DNA of 64,000 nucleotides from Natrinema versiforme JCM 10478 (lineage in GTDB: Archaea > Halobacteriota > Halobacteria > Halobacteriales > Natrialbaceae): the NCBI RefSeq assembly GCF_000337195.1, contig NZ_AOID01000021.1, positions 55,866 through 119,865 on the forward strand, given 5' to 3'. How positions within the stretch are numbered: position 1 is the stretch's first letter; every line of letters starts with the position of its first letter. The position numbers were made by a program, and so were the translations under genes. Shown piece by piece: positions 51,859 to 60,772 of the stretch. The notes under the pieces are model-generated. The model saw only the letters and a program-made list of their open reading frames with translations, searched no databases and had not been told where the DNA came from.

Positions 51859-52907
51859 AGGATCACCAGCTCCTCTTCGATCTCGTTTTCGTCGAGTCCG
51901 ACCTCGCGACCCCGCGCGATCGCGCGGATGTTCTCGACCTCGCGCTCTTTGGCGAGGATGAACGACAGAACGGGCGATATCGAGGTCGGGTAGACACTCG
52001 AGAGCGTATCCGCGTACTCGAGCAACGCAGCGTCTAGTGCGTGCTCGAACTGGATAAGGCTGTCAGCATCGCGCAGCCGATCCAGCGCCCCCGAGAGGCG
52101 GTCGCCGTAGCGTTTGTTCTCGGCGATGTGGTCGACGAGCGCGTCGTAATCGCCAACCAAGCGGTTCAGGTCCGACTCGTCGAACAACACGCCGCCATCG
52201 ATGTAGTAGGCGGCGGGGTCAAGATCGGCCCCGCTCCGTGCGAGGCGCAACGCGTTCCGTGCGTTCAGGAAGTCGATCTCGGCCTCGAGGAACTCGACGT
52301 ACTTCGCTTCCGGCCCCTCTCGGGGTCGGCCGAGGTCCTCGAGCAGGTTCTCGTAGAACGCGCGATCGAGCGCGTTCTCCAGAGGAACCAGCGCGCCGCT
52401 CTCTTCGAACTCCTCGTAGGCGTCTTCGAGCTGCTCGGCGAAGATCGTCCCCTCGAGGATCTCGATGACGTCCTCGATCGAGTCGACCTCGACCAGCCGG
52501 TCGATCGTGCCGTCGTCGAGTTCGCCCGCCCGAATGAGATCGGTGCTGATCTCCTCGGGGTCGGAATCCGTATAGATGCCGCGGATAATCGTCTTCAGGT
52601 TCCAGACGTCGAACTTCCGGAGGTACCGAACGACGCGGTCGTAGAGTTGCCCTTCGGACCACTCGAGGAGGTCGTCGAAGTGCTTTGCGAGGTTGCGGTT
52701 CAGCGCGTACTCGATCAGGTCGACGCCGGAAAACCGCGTTCCGAGCGCGTTGATCTCCCGTTCGTACTCCGTTTCCTCCATGAACCGCGCGATCTCGCTC
52801 GGCCCCATCCGGATCAGCTTGCGGTAGTCCTCGTCGGACAACATCGCCGCTCGACGCGAGCGGACGCGAGCGTTCACGTACTCCGGATTCGAGGCTCCCG
52901 TACTCAT
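51855..52907 (-). CDS. atpC: A-type ATP synthase subunit C
   Basis: 350 aa. N-terminal YVNARVRSRRAAMLSDEDYRKLI and WNLKTIIRGIYTD are subunit C (V-ATPase d-like) motifs; the helical funnel links the central stalk to the K ring. It overlaps atpE by 4 bp (52904-52907) and atpF by 4 bp. Confidence 0.95.
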   Translation of the reverse strand: MSTGASNPEYVNARVRSRRAAMLSDEDYRKLIRMGPSEIARFMEETEYEREINALGTRFSGVDLIEYALNRNLAKHFDDLLEWSEGQLYDRVVRYLRKFDVWNLKTIIRGIYTDSDPEEISTDLIRAGELDDGTIDRLVEVDSIEDVIEILEGTIFAEQLEDAYEEFEESGALVPLENALDRAFYENLLEDLGRPREGPEAKYVEFLEAEIDFLNARNALRLARSGADLDPAAYYIDGGVLFDESDLNRLVGDYDALVDHIAENKRYGDRLSGALDRLRDADSLIQFEHALDAALLEYADTLSSVYPTSISPVLSFILAKEREVENIRAIARGREVGLDENEIEEELVIL

Positions 52908-53485
52908 TGCTCGAAGAGTCGGTTACTGATCTCCTGAAGGTTGTCTTCCCAGACGTCCTCGAGCACCGAATCGAAGGTGTTGTTGACGCGGACGCGGGAC
53001 GCCTCGCTCTCGACGACGACGCCGCCGAGACAGTCGTAGTCACCGGCGTATTCGTAGCCGTCGTAGTCGGCGAGAATCGATTCGATCAACTCCGCGTCGT
53101 CGGACCGACCGTAGACCGCGACGTCGTCGCCCTCGTCGAACTCGACCGTCGCCGCCTCGAGCAGGTCGCGGGTAAGCTCCTCGCGGGTGTCTCCCTCGAG
53201 GGCGGCGAGCTCGTCCTCGACTGCCTCGCGGACTTCCGTGAGGACGTCACGTCGTGCCTCCAGGCGCTGCTGTTTCGCCTCCAGTTTCGCACTGGAGAGT
53301 CGCTGTTCGCGCAACTGCTCGATCTCGCGGTCGACGTCGGCTTCGGCGTCGGCGACGATCTCGTCTGCGTCCTCCTGGGCGGCCGATTCGATCTCTTCGG
53401 CGCGCGTTTCGCCCTCAGCGCGGATGTCCTCCGCACGCGCGTGAGCCTCTTCTCGAATGTCCTCAACGACTGTATCCAAACTCAT
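52904..53485 (-). CDS. atpE: A-type ATP synthase subunit E (peripheral stalk)
   Basis: 193 aa. The N-terminal half is a long coiled coil (EDIREEAHARAEDIRAEGET ... EIEQLREQRLSSAKLEAKQ), the C-terminal half a globular domain ending GVVVESEASRVRVNNTFDS. It forms the peripheral stalk with subunit H and binds the top of the head. It is 24 bp after atpK. Confidence 0.95.
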   Translation of the reverse strand: MSLDTVVEDIREEAHARAEDIRAEGETRAEEIESAAQEDADEIVADAEADVDREIEQLREQRLSSAKLEAKQQRLEARRDVLTEVREAVEDELAALEGDTREELTRDLLEAATVEFDEGDDVAVYGRSDDAELIESILADYDGYEYAGDYDCLGGVVVESEASRVRVNNTFDSVLEDVWEDNLQEISNRLFEQ

Positions 53486-53509
53486 TGTAAGAAAGTTCGA
53501 TGGGACGCT

Positions 53510-53809
53510 TTAGACGAAGAGCGCGACCAGTGCGAAGATCACGAGCGTCTCGGGCAGGACCGTCAGCAGAATCCCGATACCCGGCGAGATGGAGTCCTCG
53601 GCGAGCGCGCCGACGACCGACGCACCGATCGCTCGCTCTGCATACCCCGCACCGATGGCCGCCAGACCGATGCCCAGCGCCGCTGCCGCACCCTGCTCGA
53701 TTGCGGGACCGCCGTTACCGGCAGCAGTACCGCCTTCCTGCAGCGCGACCGCGTTCTCTGCGAGACTGTTCAGCACGAGCGCCATTTCGGGTAGAGTTTC
53801 GATTGTCAT
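53510..53809 (-). CDS. atpK: A-type ATP synthase proteolipid subunit K (c-ring)
   Basis: 99 aa. A Gly/Ala-rich helix (GAAAALGIGLAAIGAGYAERA) and a second helix (GIGILLTVLPETLVIFALVALFV) with the ion-carrying Glu in LPET form a single hairpin per subunit. An N-terminal segment (MALVLNSLAENAVALQEGG) precedes them. The Na+ versus H+ choice cannot be fixed; the c-ring of haloarchaea is thought to use H+. A possible internal promoter lies upstream at 53864. Confidence 0.93.
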   Translation of the reverse strand: MTIETLPEMALVLNSLAENAVALQEGGTAAGNGGPAIEQGAAAALGIGLAAIGAGYAERAIGASVVGALAEDSISPGIGILLTVLPETLVIFALVALFV

Positions 53810-53863
53810 TTGAGTTTTCCTCGTGGTTTTGCAACCGGACAGGTGGTACTACTCCCCAGCGTG

Positions 53864-53873
53864 TTCTTAAAAC
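53864..53873 (-). promoter_or_regulatory. Candidate internal promoter before atpK
   Basis: The minus-strand sequence GTTTTAAGAA lies in the 202-bp gap between atpI and atpK, about 60 nt before the atpK ATG; a palindromic GTTATAAC occurs at 53901-53908. The unusually long gap and AT-rich elements suggest extra transcription of the K-E-C-F-A-B part, useful because the c-ring needs many copies. Confidence 0.35.
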
Positions 53874-54011
53874 TTCCCAAACCAAACCGCCGATTTCCCC
53901 GTTATAACCCTCGATACTCGCCGTCCGGAGGTATTACACTTTCGATACTGGTGGGAAAATACGAGTCGAACTAGCACGGATTTCGGGTGCCAAGAGAGTG
54001 GGCGACGAGTA

Positions 54012-56309
54012 TCAGTTCTCGTCGTCCGATCGAATCCCGAAGGGTTCGAACGTCCGCCCACCGCCCTCGTAGAACCGATTGAAGAACTCGACGTACTCGA
54101 GGCGGATCCCCTGCAGCCCGGCGCTCGTGATCCCGAGCAGCAGGACCACGATGTGACCGAGCACGAGGACGATCACGCCGAGGAGGGTCAGTCCGATCCC
54201 GCCGTGAAGCAGTCCGCCGAACATGACCTCGGTCACTTCGTGACCGTGGTATGTCCCCTGCTCGAGCATGTGCTGGGGCGCGTGGCTGGTACCGAAGTGC
54301 CACTCTGCGCCGTGATCGGTCTCGACGACGTACACCCCGAAGAACAGCATGTTGACGACGAACGCCATGCCTGCCTTCGCGAGGATGACTGCGGCGATCC
54401 GCAGGTACGAGAGTACGTCACCGAAGACGTTGAAGCTCTCGAGGCCGCCGATGATGATGCCGAGCGCACCGTAGTGCTGGACTTCGCCATAGATCATCGT
54501 CACGAGCCCGAACAGCGCGATCAGCAGCGGAACGCCAACTGTGAGACCGCCGAGCCCCGGGATGGCCTCGGGTAGCGAGAACACTTCCATAACCGGGAAG
54601 CCATTGAAGCCGATCGGATACGGACCGCCTTCGCTGAACGTTTCGAACAGGAAGTCCGGTTTCGAACTCGCTCCCTGACGACTGAAGATCCACATCCAGA
54701 CGCCGATCATGAGCAGGGCCCACGAGCCGTTCTCGAAGTACGCGTCGGCCACGCCGTGATCGAGATCGTTGACAAATCCGAAGATGTACCCGACTGTGAG
54801 GTGAGCCAGTCCGATGAGGACACTCACGAGTAGCCACGTCTGGCCGTACTCTGCGTACACGGGTTGGAGTCCCTTGTGCAGCGGCGGACTGCCGCCGAAG
54901 ACGATGTCTCCCAGGAAGTGCATCCCGAAGAATTCGCCGTACAGGACGCCGAACAGCATCGTGAACCCGCCGGCCCACATGCCGATCGCACCCAGACTGC
55001 GGATGATGTCCTCGTCGAATCGGCTGTACATGAGGAAGCCGGCGGCCGTGTAGATCATCCCGTAGCCGAGGTCACCCAGCATGAAGCCGTAGAACGCCGG
55101 GAACGTCAACAGCAAGACGACGGTCGGGTCGAGTTCGCTGTACTTCGGTCGATCGATCAGCCGAAGCAGGAACTCGAACGGTTTCGCGGGGCCGGTGTTG
55201 TCCTGGATAACCGGCGGTTCGTCGACCATCGTCACGACGTCGCCGCTGGCGGCGGTCGTGCCGCCGTCGGCGATCGCCTCTTGGGTCGCGACCTCGCGTT
55301 CTTCCTCTTCGGTCGTCTCCTCGGCACCGCCGGAGCCACCGTGGTCGACGTCTTCCGTCCGCGTCGGATACCCCTCGTCGTTGTAGTCGGCGCGGACGAG
55401 TTCTTCGACCTCGACGCTGTCGCCGACCGCATCGTTCAGTGTCGCGACGAGCCGGTCGTACTCCTCGGTCGGGAGCCAGCCCTCCGCGACGAACGCGTGG
55501 TCGGTCGTCGCGAACTGCAGCGGCGCTTCCGCCTGCTGAACCTCGATCGTCAGTTCCTCTTCGACGCGCAGGAGGAAACCGGCTTCTTCCCGCTTGATCT
55601 CCTCGAGTTCCCCGTCGATCTCGTCGAGTTGGGACTCGAGGTCGCGCTTTCGACTCTCGAGGTCCGTGACGTAGTCGTCGGGACTCTGGTCGGTGTCGGG
55701 CACCTCGTATCGGGTGAATTCGACGCCGACCAGCGCGTCGTCGATCGGACTCTCGTCGGCGCTCTCGGCGGGCGCGGCGACGATCGCCACGACGTTCCCG
55801 CCGGTAAATGTCTCGAACGCCCGAATGTCGTCCGAGGCGCTGACGGCCGCCTCGACCTCCTCGAGCGAGCCCTCACCGACGATGACATCGACCGTCTCGT
55901 ACCCCGACAGCAGATCGAGATCGATGCCCAGCTCCGCGAACGGAGCCACGCGATCGATCTTTTCGTTGACCTGCCGCAGTTCGTCGTTGGTCTCCGCGCG
56001 ACGGTCGTCGAGTTCGTTGATCCGCGTGCGGATCTCCTCGAGTCGCTGTTCCCAGCCGTCCTCGAGGGTCCCCGGCTCGGCCTCGTCGGCCGAGAGATCG
56101 AGGGTGCTCTCGAGGGCGCGGACGGTCACCAGCTTCTCGGAGGCGTTCTCGGCCCCCTCGATGGGGTCGCCGTTGTCGAACCCCTCCCAGGAACCGTCGT
56201 AGTCCGAGAGGTGGACCAAGCTCAGGTCGTGAACCGTCTCGATGACCGTGGGCATGACGCCCCGCGAGCCGGTCACCGAGACCTTACTCATCCGTTCAGG
56301 TCTGAGCAT
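54012..56309 (-). CDS. atpI: A-type ATP synthase subunit I (a-subunit)
   Basis: 765 aa from ATG 56309 (MLRPERMSKVSVTG), overlapping the atpH end by 14 bp; ATG 56291 is an alternative. The N-terminal half is soluble with long coiled coils (EEIRTRINELDDRRAETN); an acidic linker (GGAEETTEEEEREVA) leads to about eight membrane helices. The conserved Arg of the ion path lies in LSYLRIAAVILAKAGMAF. It couples ion flow to rotation. A 202-bp gap follows before atpK. Confidence 0.95.
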   Translation of the reverse strand: MLRPERMSKVSVTGSRGVMPTVIETVHDLSLVHLSDYDGSWEGFDNGDPIEGAENASEKLVTVRALESTLDLSADEAEPGTLEDGWEQRLEEIRTRINELDDRRAETNDELRQVNEKIDRVAPFAELGIDLDLLSGYETVDVIVGEGSLEEVEAAVSASDDIRAFETFTGGNVVAIVAAPAESADESPIDDALVGVEFTRYEVPDTDQSPDDYVTDLESRKRDLESQLDEIDGELEEIKREEAGFLLRVEEELTIEVQQAEAPLQFATTDHAFVAEGWLPTEEYDRLVATLNDAVGDSVEVEELVRADYNDEGYPTRTEDVDHGGSGGAEETTEEEEREVATQEAIADGGTTAASGDVVTMVDEPPVIQDNTGPAKPFEFLLRLIDRPKYSELDPTVVLLLTFPAFYGFMLGDLGYGMIYTAAGFLMYSRFDEDIIRSLGAIGMWAGGFTMLFGVLYGEFFGMHFLGDIVFGGSPPLHKGLQPVYAEYGQTWLLVSVLIGLAHLTVGYIFGFVNDLDHGVADAYFENGSWALLMIGVWMWIFSRQGASSKPDFLFETFSEGGPYPIGFNGFPVMEVFSLPEAIPGLGGLTVGVPLLIALFGLVTMIYGEVQHYGALGIIIGGLESFNVFGDVLSYLRIAAVILAKAGMAFVVNMLFFGVYVVETDHGAEWHFGTSHAPQHMLEQGTYHGHEVTEVMFGGLLHGGIGLTLLGVIVLVLGHIVVLLLGITSAGLQGIRLEYVEFFNRFYEGGGRTFEPFGIRSDDEN

Positions 56310-56628
56310 GGACGTCCTCCTGGAACAGTTCGACGACGTGAGCGGTCACTTCGTCGACCCGGTCTCGGGCGCGCTCGGCGAGTTCCTCGCGCTCCTGTTC
56401 ACCTGCTTCGAGGACGCGCTCGCACTCCGCATCGATCTCTTCGCGAGCTTCCTCCAGACGGCGCTCCCTGATCTCTTGGGCCTCCTGTTCCGCTTCCGTG
56501 CGAATTTCCTCGGCGCGTTCCCGGGCCTCGGCTATTCGCTCGTCGCGGTCGTTTTCTGCCAATGCGACGATCTCGTCGGCCTCCTCTTCCGCCGACTTAA
56601 TTCGTTCGAGAACCTCTGGCCTCGGCAT
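56296..56628 (-). CDS. atpH: A-type ATP synthase subunit H (peripheral stalk coiled coil)
   Basis: 110 aa, almost entirely heptad-like charged helix: VLERIKSAEEEADEIVALAE followed by EARERAEEIRTEAEQEAQEI. This is the first gene of the operon and pairs with subunit E to form the right-handed coiled-coil stalk. A TATA-like GCGTATATGG lies about 35 nt upstream on the minus strand's complement (56661-56670), giving a short leader. Confidence 0.92.
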   Translation of the reverse strand: MPRPEVLERIKSAEEEADEIVALAENDRDERIAEARERAEEIRTEAEQEAQEIRERRLEEAREEIDAECERVLEAGEQEREELAERARDRVDEVTAHVVELFQEDVHAQT

Positions 56629-56785
56629 ATTCTAAGCAAGCGAACGTTTGCCAGAGCGCGTATATGGTAGTTGCGAAAGTGCCTCAGCGCGCCCCGCTCC
56701 GAACGGCCGGTAATAATCGATTACGCGCTCCGGTATTCCGCCCGGAACAGTAGACATATGCCGATTCGACCGAAACACGTCACTA

Positions 56786-57409
56786 ATGGGAATTCTCGAG
56801 AACAAGGCCCGTGCTCGACTGTTCTATAAGTACCTCTCACGGGTCTACGATCAGGTGAACCCCTTCATCTGGACCGAGGACATGCGAACCGAGGCCCTCT
56901 CCCTCCTCGATTTCGAGGACGACACCACCGTCCTCGACGTCGGCTGCGGGACCGGGTTCGCGACCGACGGGCTCCTCGAGCGCGTCGACGAGGTGTACGC
57001 CCTCGACCAGAGCGAACACCAACTCGAGCAGGCCTACGACAAGTTCGGGAAACAAGCCCCGCCGGTCCACTTCCACCGCGGCGACGCCGAGCGCCTCCCG
57101 TTCGCGACGGACACGTTCGATGTCGTCTGGTCGTCGGGCTCGATCGAGTACTGGCCAAACCCCATCCTCGCCCTTCGGGAGTTTCGCCGCGTCCTCAAAC
57201 CCGGCGGGCAGGTCCTCGTTGTCGGCCCGAACTACCCCGACAACGTCGTCAGCCAACTGCTCGCCGACTCGATCATGCTCTTCTACGACGAGTACGAGGC
57301 CGACCGGATGTTCAAAACCGCCGGCTTCGAAGACGTCAAGCACGCCTTCATGGGGCCGTCGTACGACCCCGAGGTCGCGATCACGACCATCGGCCGCGCG
57401 CCCGAATAG
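56786..57409 (+). CDS. SAM-dependent methyltransferase (UbiE/MPBQ-like)
   Basis: 207 aa. The SAM motif is VLDVGCGTGFATDGLLE; acidic ALDQSEHQLEQA binds the ribose; GDAERLPFATDTFDVVWSSGSIEYW and FRRVLKPGGQVLVVGPNYPDN are the class I methyltransferase blocks. The N-terminus LFYKYLSRVYDQVNPFIW resembles quinone methyltransferases (MenG, MPBQ type), so a role in menaquinone methylation is possible. It is divergent from the ATP synthase operon (157 bp) with a TATA-like ACATATGC about 30 nt upstream. Confidence 0.85.
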   Translation: MGILENKARARLFYKYLSRVYDQVNPFIWTEDMRTEALSLLDFEDDTTVLDVGCGTGFATDGLLERVDEVYALDQSEHQLEQAYDKFGKQAPPVHFHRGDAERLPFATDTFDVVWSSGSIEYWPNPILALREFRRVLKPGGQVLVVGPNYPDNVVSQLLADSIMLFYDEYEADRMFKTAGFEDVKHAFMGPSYDPEVAITTIGRAPE

Positions 57410-57427
57410 GTCATCACGCACCGACTC

Positions 57428-57937
57428 TCAGGCTGCAGTCGTCTCGAGCGTTGCCATCCGCCGACCGTCGACCGCGAGCGTAACGGTAACCGAATTACCC
57501 GTTTCGAGCGATGGGGAGTTCGTCTCGGCGACCGTCAGGCCCGCCTGTTCCCCGACGGTCCACTCCGAATCCGCTCTCGAATTGAACGGGCCCGCCGGCG
57601 CTCCGTCGAAGCCGCTCGCACCGGCGAACGGGACTGGCGGCTGCGCGGCTAGCTCCGTCCCGTTTACCGCAACTGTCACCGACAATGCCTCGACGTCGAC
57701 CGCGTCGCCGGCGACGTGTTCGATCGAAATCGACGACTGATCGCCGTCTGCTGAGAGGTCAAAGGTTGCGGTCGGCCCGGGCGACTCGAGCGACAACGCG
57801 CCGACGCCGACCGCGATACCGGCTGCCAGACAGACGGTGAGGGCGACGAGGAGGAGCACGCCAACCACCGGACTCACGGCGCGCGCACCGCTTTCTCCCG
57901 AAAGCCGCCCATCTTCGCCGTTCTGCGTTACGCACAC
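57428..57937 (-). CDS. Type IV pilin-like protein
   Basis: 169 aa from a GTG at 57937. The N-terminus has the archaeal pilin site SGARAVSPVVGVLLLVALTV: a charged leader, then the hydrophobic helix that packs in the filament. The rest is a Ser/Thr/Gly beta domain. The GTG start is supported by a TATA box centred 29 nt upstream; the ATG at 58126 would add 63 Arg-rich residues unlike the rest. It converges with the methyltransferase gene (18 bp). Confidence 0.75.
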   Translation of the reverse strand: MCVTQNGEDGRLSGESGARAVSPVVGVLLLVALTVCLAAGIAVGVGALSLESPGPTATFDLSADGDQSSISIEHVAGDAVDVEALSVTVAVNGTELAAQPPVPFAGASGFDGAPAGPFNSRADSEWTVGEQAGLTVAETNSPSLETGNSVTVTLAVDGRRMATLETTAA

Positions 57938-57961
57938 GGCATGCTTTGGGCTCTCTTTCCC

Positions 57962-57970
57962 GTATAAATT
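57962..57970 (-). promoter_or_regulatory. TATA box for the pilin gene
   Basis: Minus-strand AATTTATAC, centred about 29 nt before the GTG at 57937; this supports the shorter, GTG-started protein. Confidence 0.6.
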
Positions 57971-58038
57971 CCAGTCCGTAGTCGTCGGGAACTCACAATC
58001 GGATCGAATCTCTGCGAATTCGATTTCCCCGCTCTCGC

Positions 58039-59271
58039 TCAGAAGTTGTCCGTTATCGTTGCGTTGACGCTTCCGCTTTCGGTTTCCGCGGTGATGTCGT
58101 ATCGACCGATCGGCTGTACGATCCACAGGCTTCCGTCCTCGCCGGTTTCGCCGAGTTCGACGCCGTCAGCCGTGATAGTCGCTTGTGCGGGGTCACCGGT
58201 TTCCGGATCGGTCACGGTTATCTCCACCGGCCCATTTGCTGGGGTCTCAGTAATCGTCATGTTGATGCCGTCTCGAGACCACGTCTTGACGTCCGTCTGT
58301 GGAAGAGACGACGCGGATAGCTGTTGTACTTCGCGGTAGACATCACCCGTTCGGCTGTCGAAGTAGAAATCGAGCCGACCGTGGTCGTGTCCCATTTCGA
58401 CCCAGTAATAGCCGGGACTGTTATCCTGGAAGTGCGGACCGGAGCCGAACTCGCTTGCCCACGGATAGAGGGTGGAGATGTGATTGTAGGCCTCTCCGTT
58501 TTCGAACCGCTCCGATCCCGTTTCGTCGCGGTTGTCGAACCGACTCGTTTCGACGATATATTGATTACCGGCCATTATCGCGACGCTGTATCCGTTCTGT
58601 GATGTCGAGACGACGATATCGTGACGGACATCGCCGGTCGGCCGTTCGGATAGTTGTGCGAGAGTGGATCGGAGCGGGGTTCGGTGATAGTTGAGGGTCT
58701 TCTGGTCGGCACGCGTCTGGCTCGCCGAGAGCGAGTATCCTGGGACCCGATCCGCGCGATTGTCCAGTTCTTCGATGCTCTCGGAGAGCATTGCCGCTTC
58801 GTTGTGATTTCGTAACAGCGTTTGGAGGAACTCTGTTGACGAACGCTCGCCGGCGGCATACGCTGCTGCTGCTTCGCGTTCGCGTTGCTCGAGTTCAGCC
58901 ATCCGTTGCCTGAGTCGCTCGTAACCCGCCTGAATCATCGCCTCTCGTTCCTCGACCGTCGCACTGTCGAACTCGCTATCGACGATGGTATACTGGTCGT
59001 GGTCGACTCGAAGCTGGTCGTCCGCACTCGCAAGCGCCATGCCGAGATTCGGTCCGTACTCGGTGTACTCGCTTCTGACCTCGCCGCTAAGTCCGAGTCT
59101 GTTGGTCGTATTGTCGACTGCGACCGGCGTCGATTGGGAGGACGATACTTGCAACTGAAGGTTCTCAGCATCGCCGTTAATTTCGCCCTCGGGTTCTGCC
59201 GCCACGATCGTCATCGCGGGAAGGGAGACGACGAGAAGGAACGCGAGGAAAGCGGGGATCGCGTTGTTCAT
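58039..59271 (-). CDS. Secreted haloarchaeal protein (DUF7096-like)
   Basis: 410 aa from ATG 59271 (MNNAIPAFLAFLLVVSLPAM), with a Sec-type signal cut near VAAEPEG. A helical region (EEREAMIQAGYERLRQRMAELEQRE) is followed by DQLRVDHDQYTI-type strands, an aromatic domain (PGYYWVEMGHDHGRLDFYFDS) and a C-terminal Ig-like domain (GPVEITVTDPETGDPAQATIT). I recall this architecture as DUF7096; it is typically divergent from membrane winged-helix regulators such as the one at 59441. Role unknown, probably extracytoplasmic. A TATA-like TTTTTGTATC is about 30 nt upstream. Confidence 0.7.
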   Translation of the reverse strand: MNNAIPAFLAFLLVVSLPAMTIVAAEPEGEINGDAENLQLQVSSSQSTPVAVDNTTNRLGLSGEVRSEYTEYGPNLGMALASADDQLRVDHDQYTIVDSEFDSATVEEREAMIQAGYERLRQRMAELEQREREAAAAYAAGERSSTEFLQTLLRNHNEAAMLSESIEELDNRADRVPGYSLSASQTRADQKTLNYHRTPLRSTLAQLSERPTGDVRHDIVVSTSQNGYSVAIMAGNQYIVETSRFDNRDETGSERFENGEAYNHISTLYPWASEFGSGPHFQDNSPGYYWVEMGHDHGRLDFYFDSRTGDVYREVQQLSASSLPQTDVKTWSRDGINMTITETPANGPVEITVTDPETGDPAQATITADGVELGETGEDGSLWIVQPIGRYDITAETESGSVNATITDNF

Positions 59272-59383
59272 CGTCACACCGTATGGGCTCTTGATACAAA
59301 AACTGGTCGTCTCCAAACGAAGACTCGAGACCCCGTTTCACGAAGCTCTCACGGGCTACGAGACGGTTTACAGCCCTCGGTAA

Positions 59384-59424
59384 CGTTTTATTTTCCGATG
59401 GAAAGTGTTTTTTCCCCCGGGAAA
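59384..59424. promoter_or_regulatory. Promoter and two palindromes before the membrane regulator gene
   Basis: CGTTTTATT (about 59384-59392) is a TATA-like element. It is followed by TTTCC-GAT-GGAAA (59392-59404) and TTTCCC-CC-GGGAAA (59411-59424), two related palindromes whose centres are about 19.5 bp apart, i.e. on the same face of the helix. They end 16 bp before ATG 59441. An autoregulatory operator for the divergent pair is a reasonable inference. Confidence 0.5.
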
Positions 59425-59440
59425 CCACCCGTTGGTACGC

Positions 59441-60742
59441 ATGCGGATGTCCACCGCCGCCACACTCGCCCTCACGGTCCTCCTCGCGACAACCACGCTG
59501 GGGGCAGTAGCCGCCACGCCGACGGCACAGCCTTCGGCGAGCGCCGACCGATCTTCACCGACCTCCCCAGCACTCCACTCTCAAGCCCTCTTGTCCACGT
59601 CGACTACTCCCCCGCCGCTTGACCGCCCGGACACGTGGCAGGTCATCAGAATTCGGGTGACGGATTCCGGTGACGCGGAGTGGACGATCGAGAGTCGATT
59701 TCGAATAACGAACGAAACCGAAGCCGAAACGTTCACCGAGTACGCCAATACGGTCGTCTCGGATCAGCGCGACCTCGAGTACGACTCCGGTTTCAGCCCC
59801 GCCTTGTTCACGCGCTACGTGGATCGCTCAGCCGAGTCGACCGGTCGTGAGATGGCCGTCGAGAACGCGGGGTGGGACGACCCTCGCATAGAGGACCTCG
59901 AGACCGACGCCGCACAAGCATCGGACGGAGAAACCGAACGGGTCGGAGTGCTTTCGTACTCGTTTACGTGGACGAACTTCGGCATCGTCGACGGCGATCG
60001 GATTCACGTCGACGACACCTTCCAAACGTCTGACGGCCTCTTGTTACCGACGCTGAGCACCGGTCAGCGCCTCGTCATCGAGCCGCCGTCTAACTACGGG
60101 TTCGTCAATGCACCGACGGGAACGCAAAACGGTGCGCTCGTCTGGGACGGCCCCCACGAGTTCGAGACGGACAACCTCCAGATCACGATTCTCCAGGGTG
60201 TCGGTTCGAACTCCTCGATCTTTGCTGGAGGGGGATGGCTGATCGCTGCCGTTCTCGCCCTCGTACTCGTCATCAGTGGTGCTGTGTATCTCCTCACGCA
60301 ACGCGATCTCGACATTCCGGTCTCGACCGACCGGCTTTCGTCGCTCGAGTTCGCGACGATACTCGAGCGCGGGACTGCTGAGGACGACCGCAGGTCCGCT
60401 CGCGTCGACGGAAACGGCGGCACTGAAGCGGCCGCTCCCCAGTCAACCGAGCCGCCAGCGTCCGACAACGCCGACTCGGGTACCCGCCTCGAGTTCGAGG
60501 AACCCGACGACGACGATATCGATCCCGAACTGCTGAGCGACGAGGAACGTGTCTTGCGCCTGCTCAAGCAAAACGGCGGGCGGATGAAACAGGCCTCGAT
60601 CGTCTCGGAGACCGGCTGGTCGAACGCCAAGGTGTCACAACTGCTCTCGAAGATGGACGACGACGACGAGATCGCGAAGCTCCGGATCGGACGGGAGAAC
60701 CTCATCACGCTGCCGGGCGTCGATCCGACCGAACTCGATTGA
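59441..60742 (+). CDS. Membrane-anchored winged-helix regulator with extracytoplasmic sensor domain
   Basis: 433 aa. A signal peptide (MRMSTAATLALTVLLATTTL) is followed by an outer domain of about 230 residues (TWQVIRIRVTDSGDAEWTIE, DGDRIHVDDTFQTSDGLLLP; DUF7345-like), one transmembrane helix (GGWLIAAVLALVLVISGAVYLL), an acidic linker and a C-terminal winged helix: LLSDEERVLRLLKQNGGRMK, SETGWSNAKVSQLLSKM, AKLRIGRENLITL (DUF7343-like). It likely senses an external state and regulates genes directly from the membrane; the divergent secreted gene is the obvious target. Confidence 0.82.
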   Translation: MRMSTAATLALTVLLATTTLGAVAATPTAQPSASADRSSPTSPALHSQALLSTSTTPPPLDRPDTWQVIRIRVTDSGDAEWTIESRFRITNETEAETFTEYANTVVSDQRDLEYDSGFSPALFTRYVDRSAESTGREMAVENAGWDDPRIEDLETDAAQASDGETERVGVLSYSFTWTNFGIVDGDRIHVDDTFQTSDGLLLPTLSTGQRLVIEPPSNYGFVNAPTGTQNGALVWDGPHEFETDNLQITILQGVGSNSSIFAGGGWLIAAVLALVLVISGAVYLLTQRDLDIPVSTDRLSSLEFATILERGTAEDDRRSARVDGNGGTEAAAPQSTEPPASDNADSGTRLEFEEPDDDDIDPELLSDEERVLRLLKQNGGRMKQASIVSETGWSNAKVSQLLSKMDDDDEIAKLRIGRENLITLPGVDPTELD

Positions 60743-60772
60743 TCGGCTCGGCTCGACGGCGACCGGTGGCGC

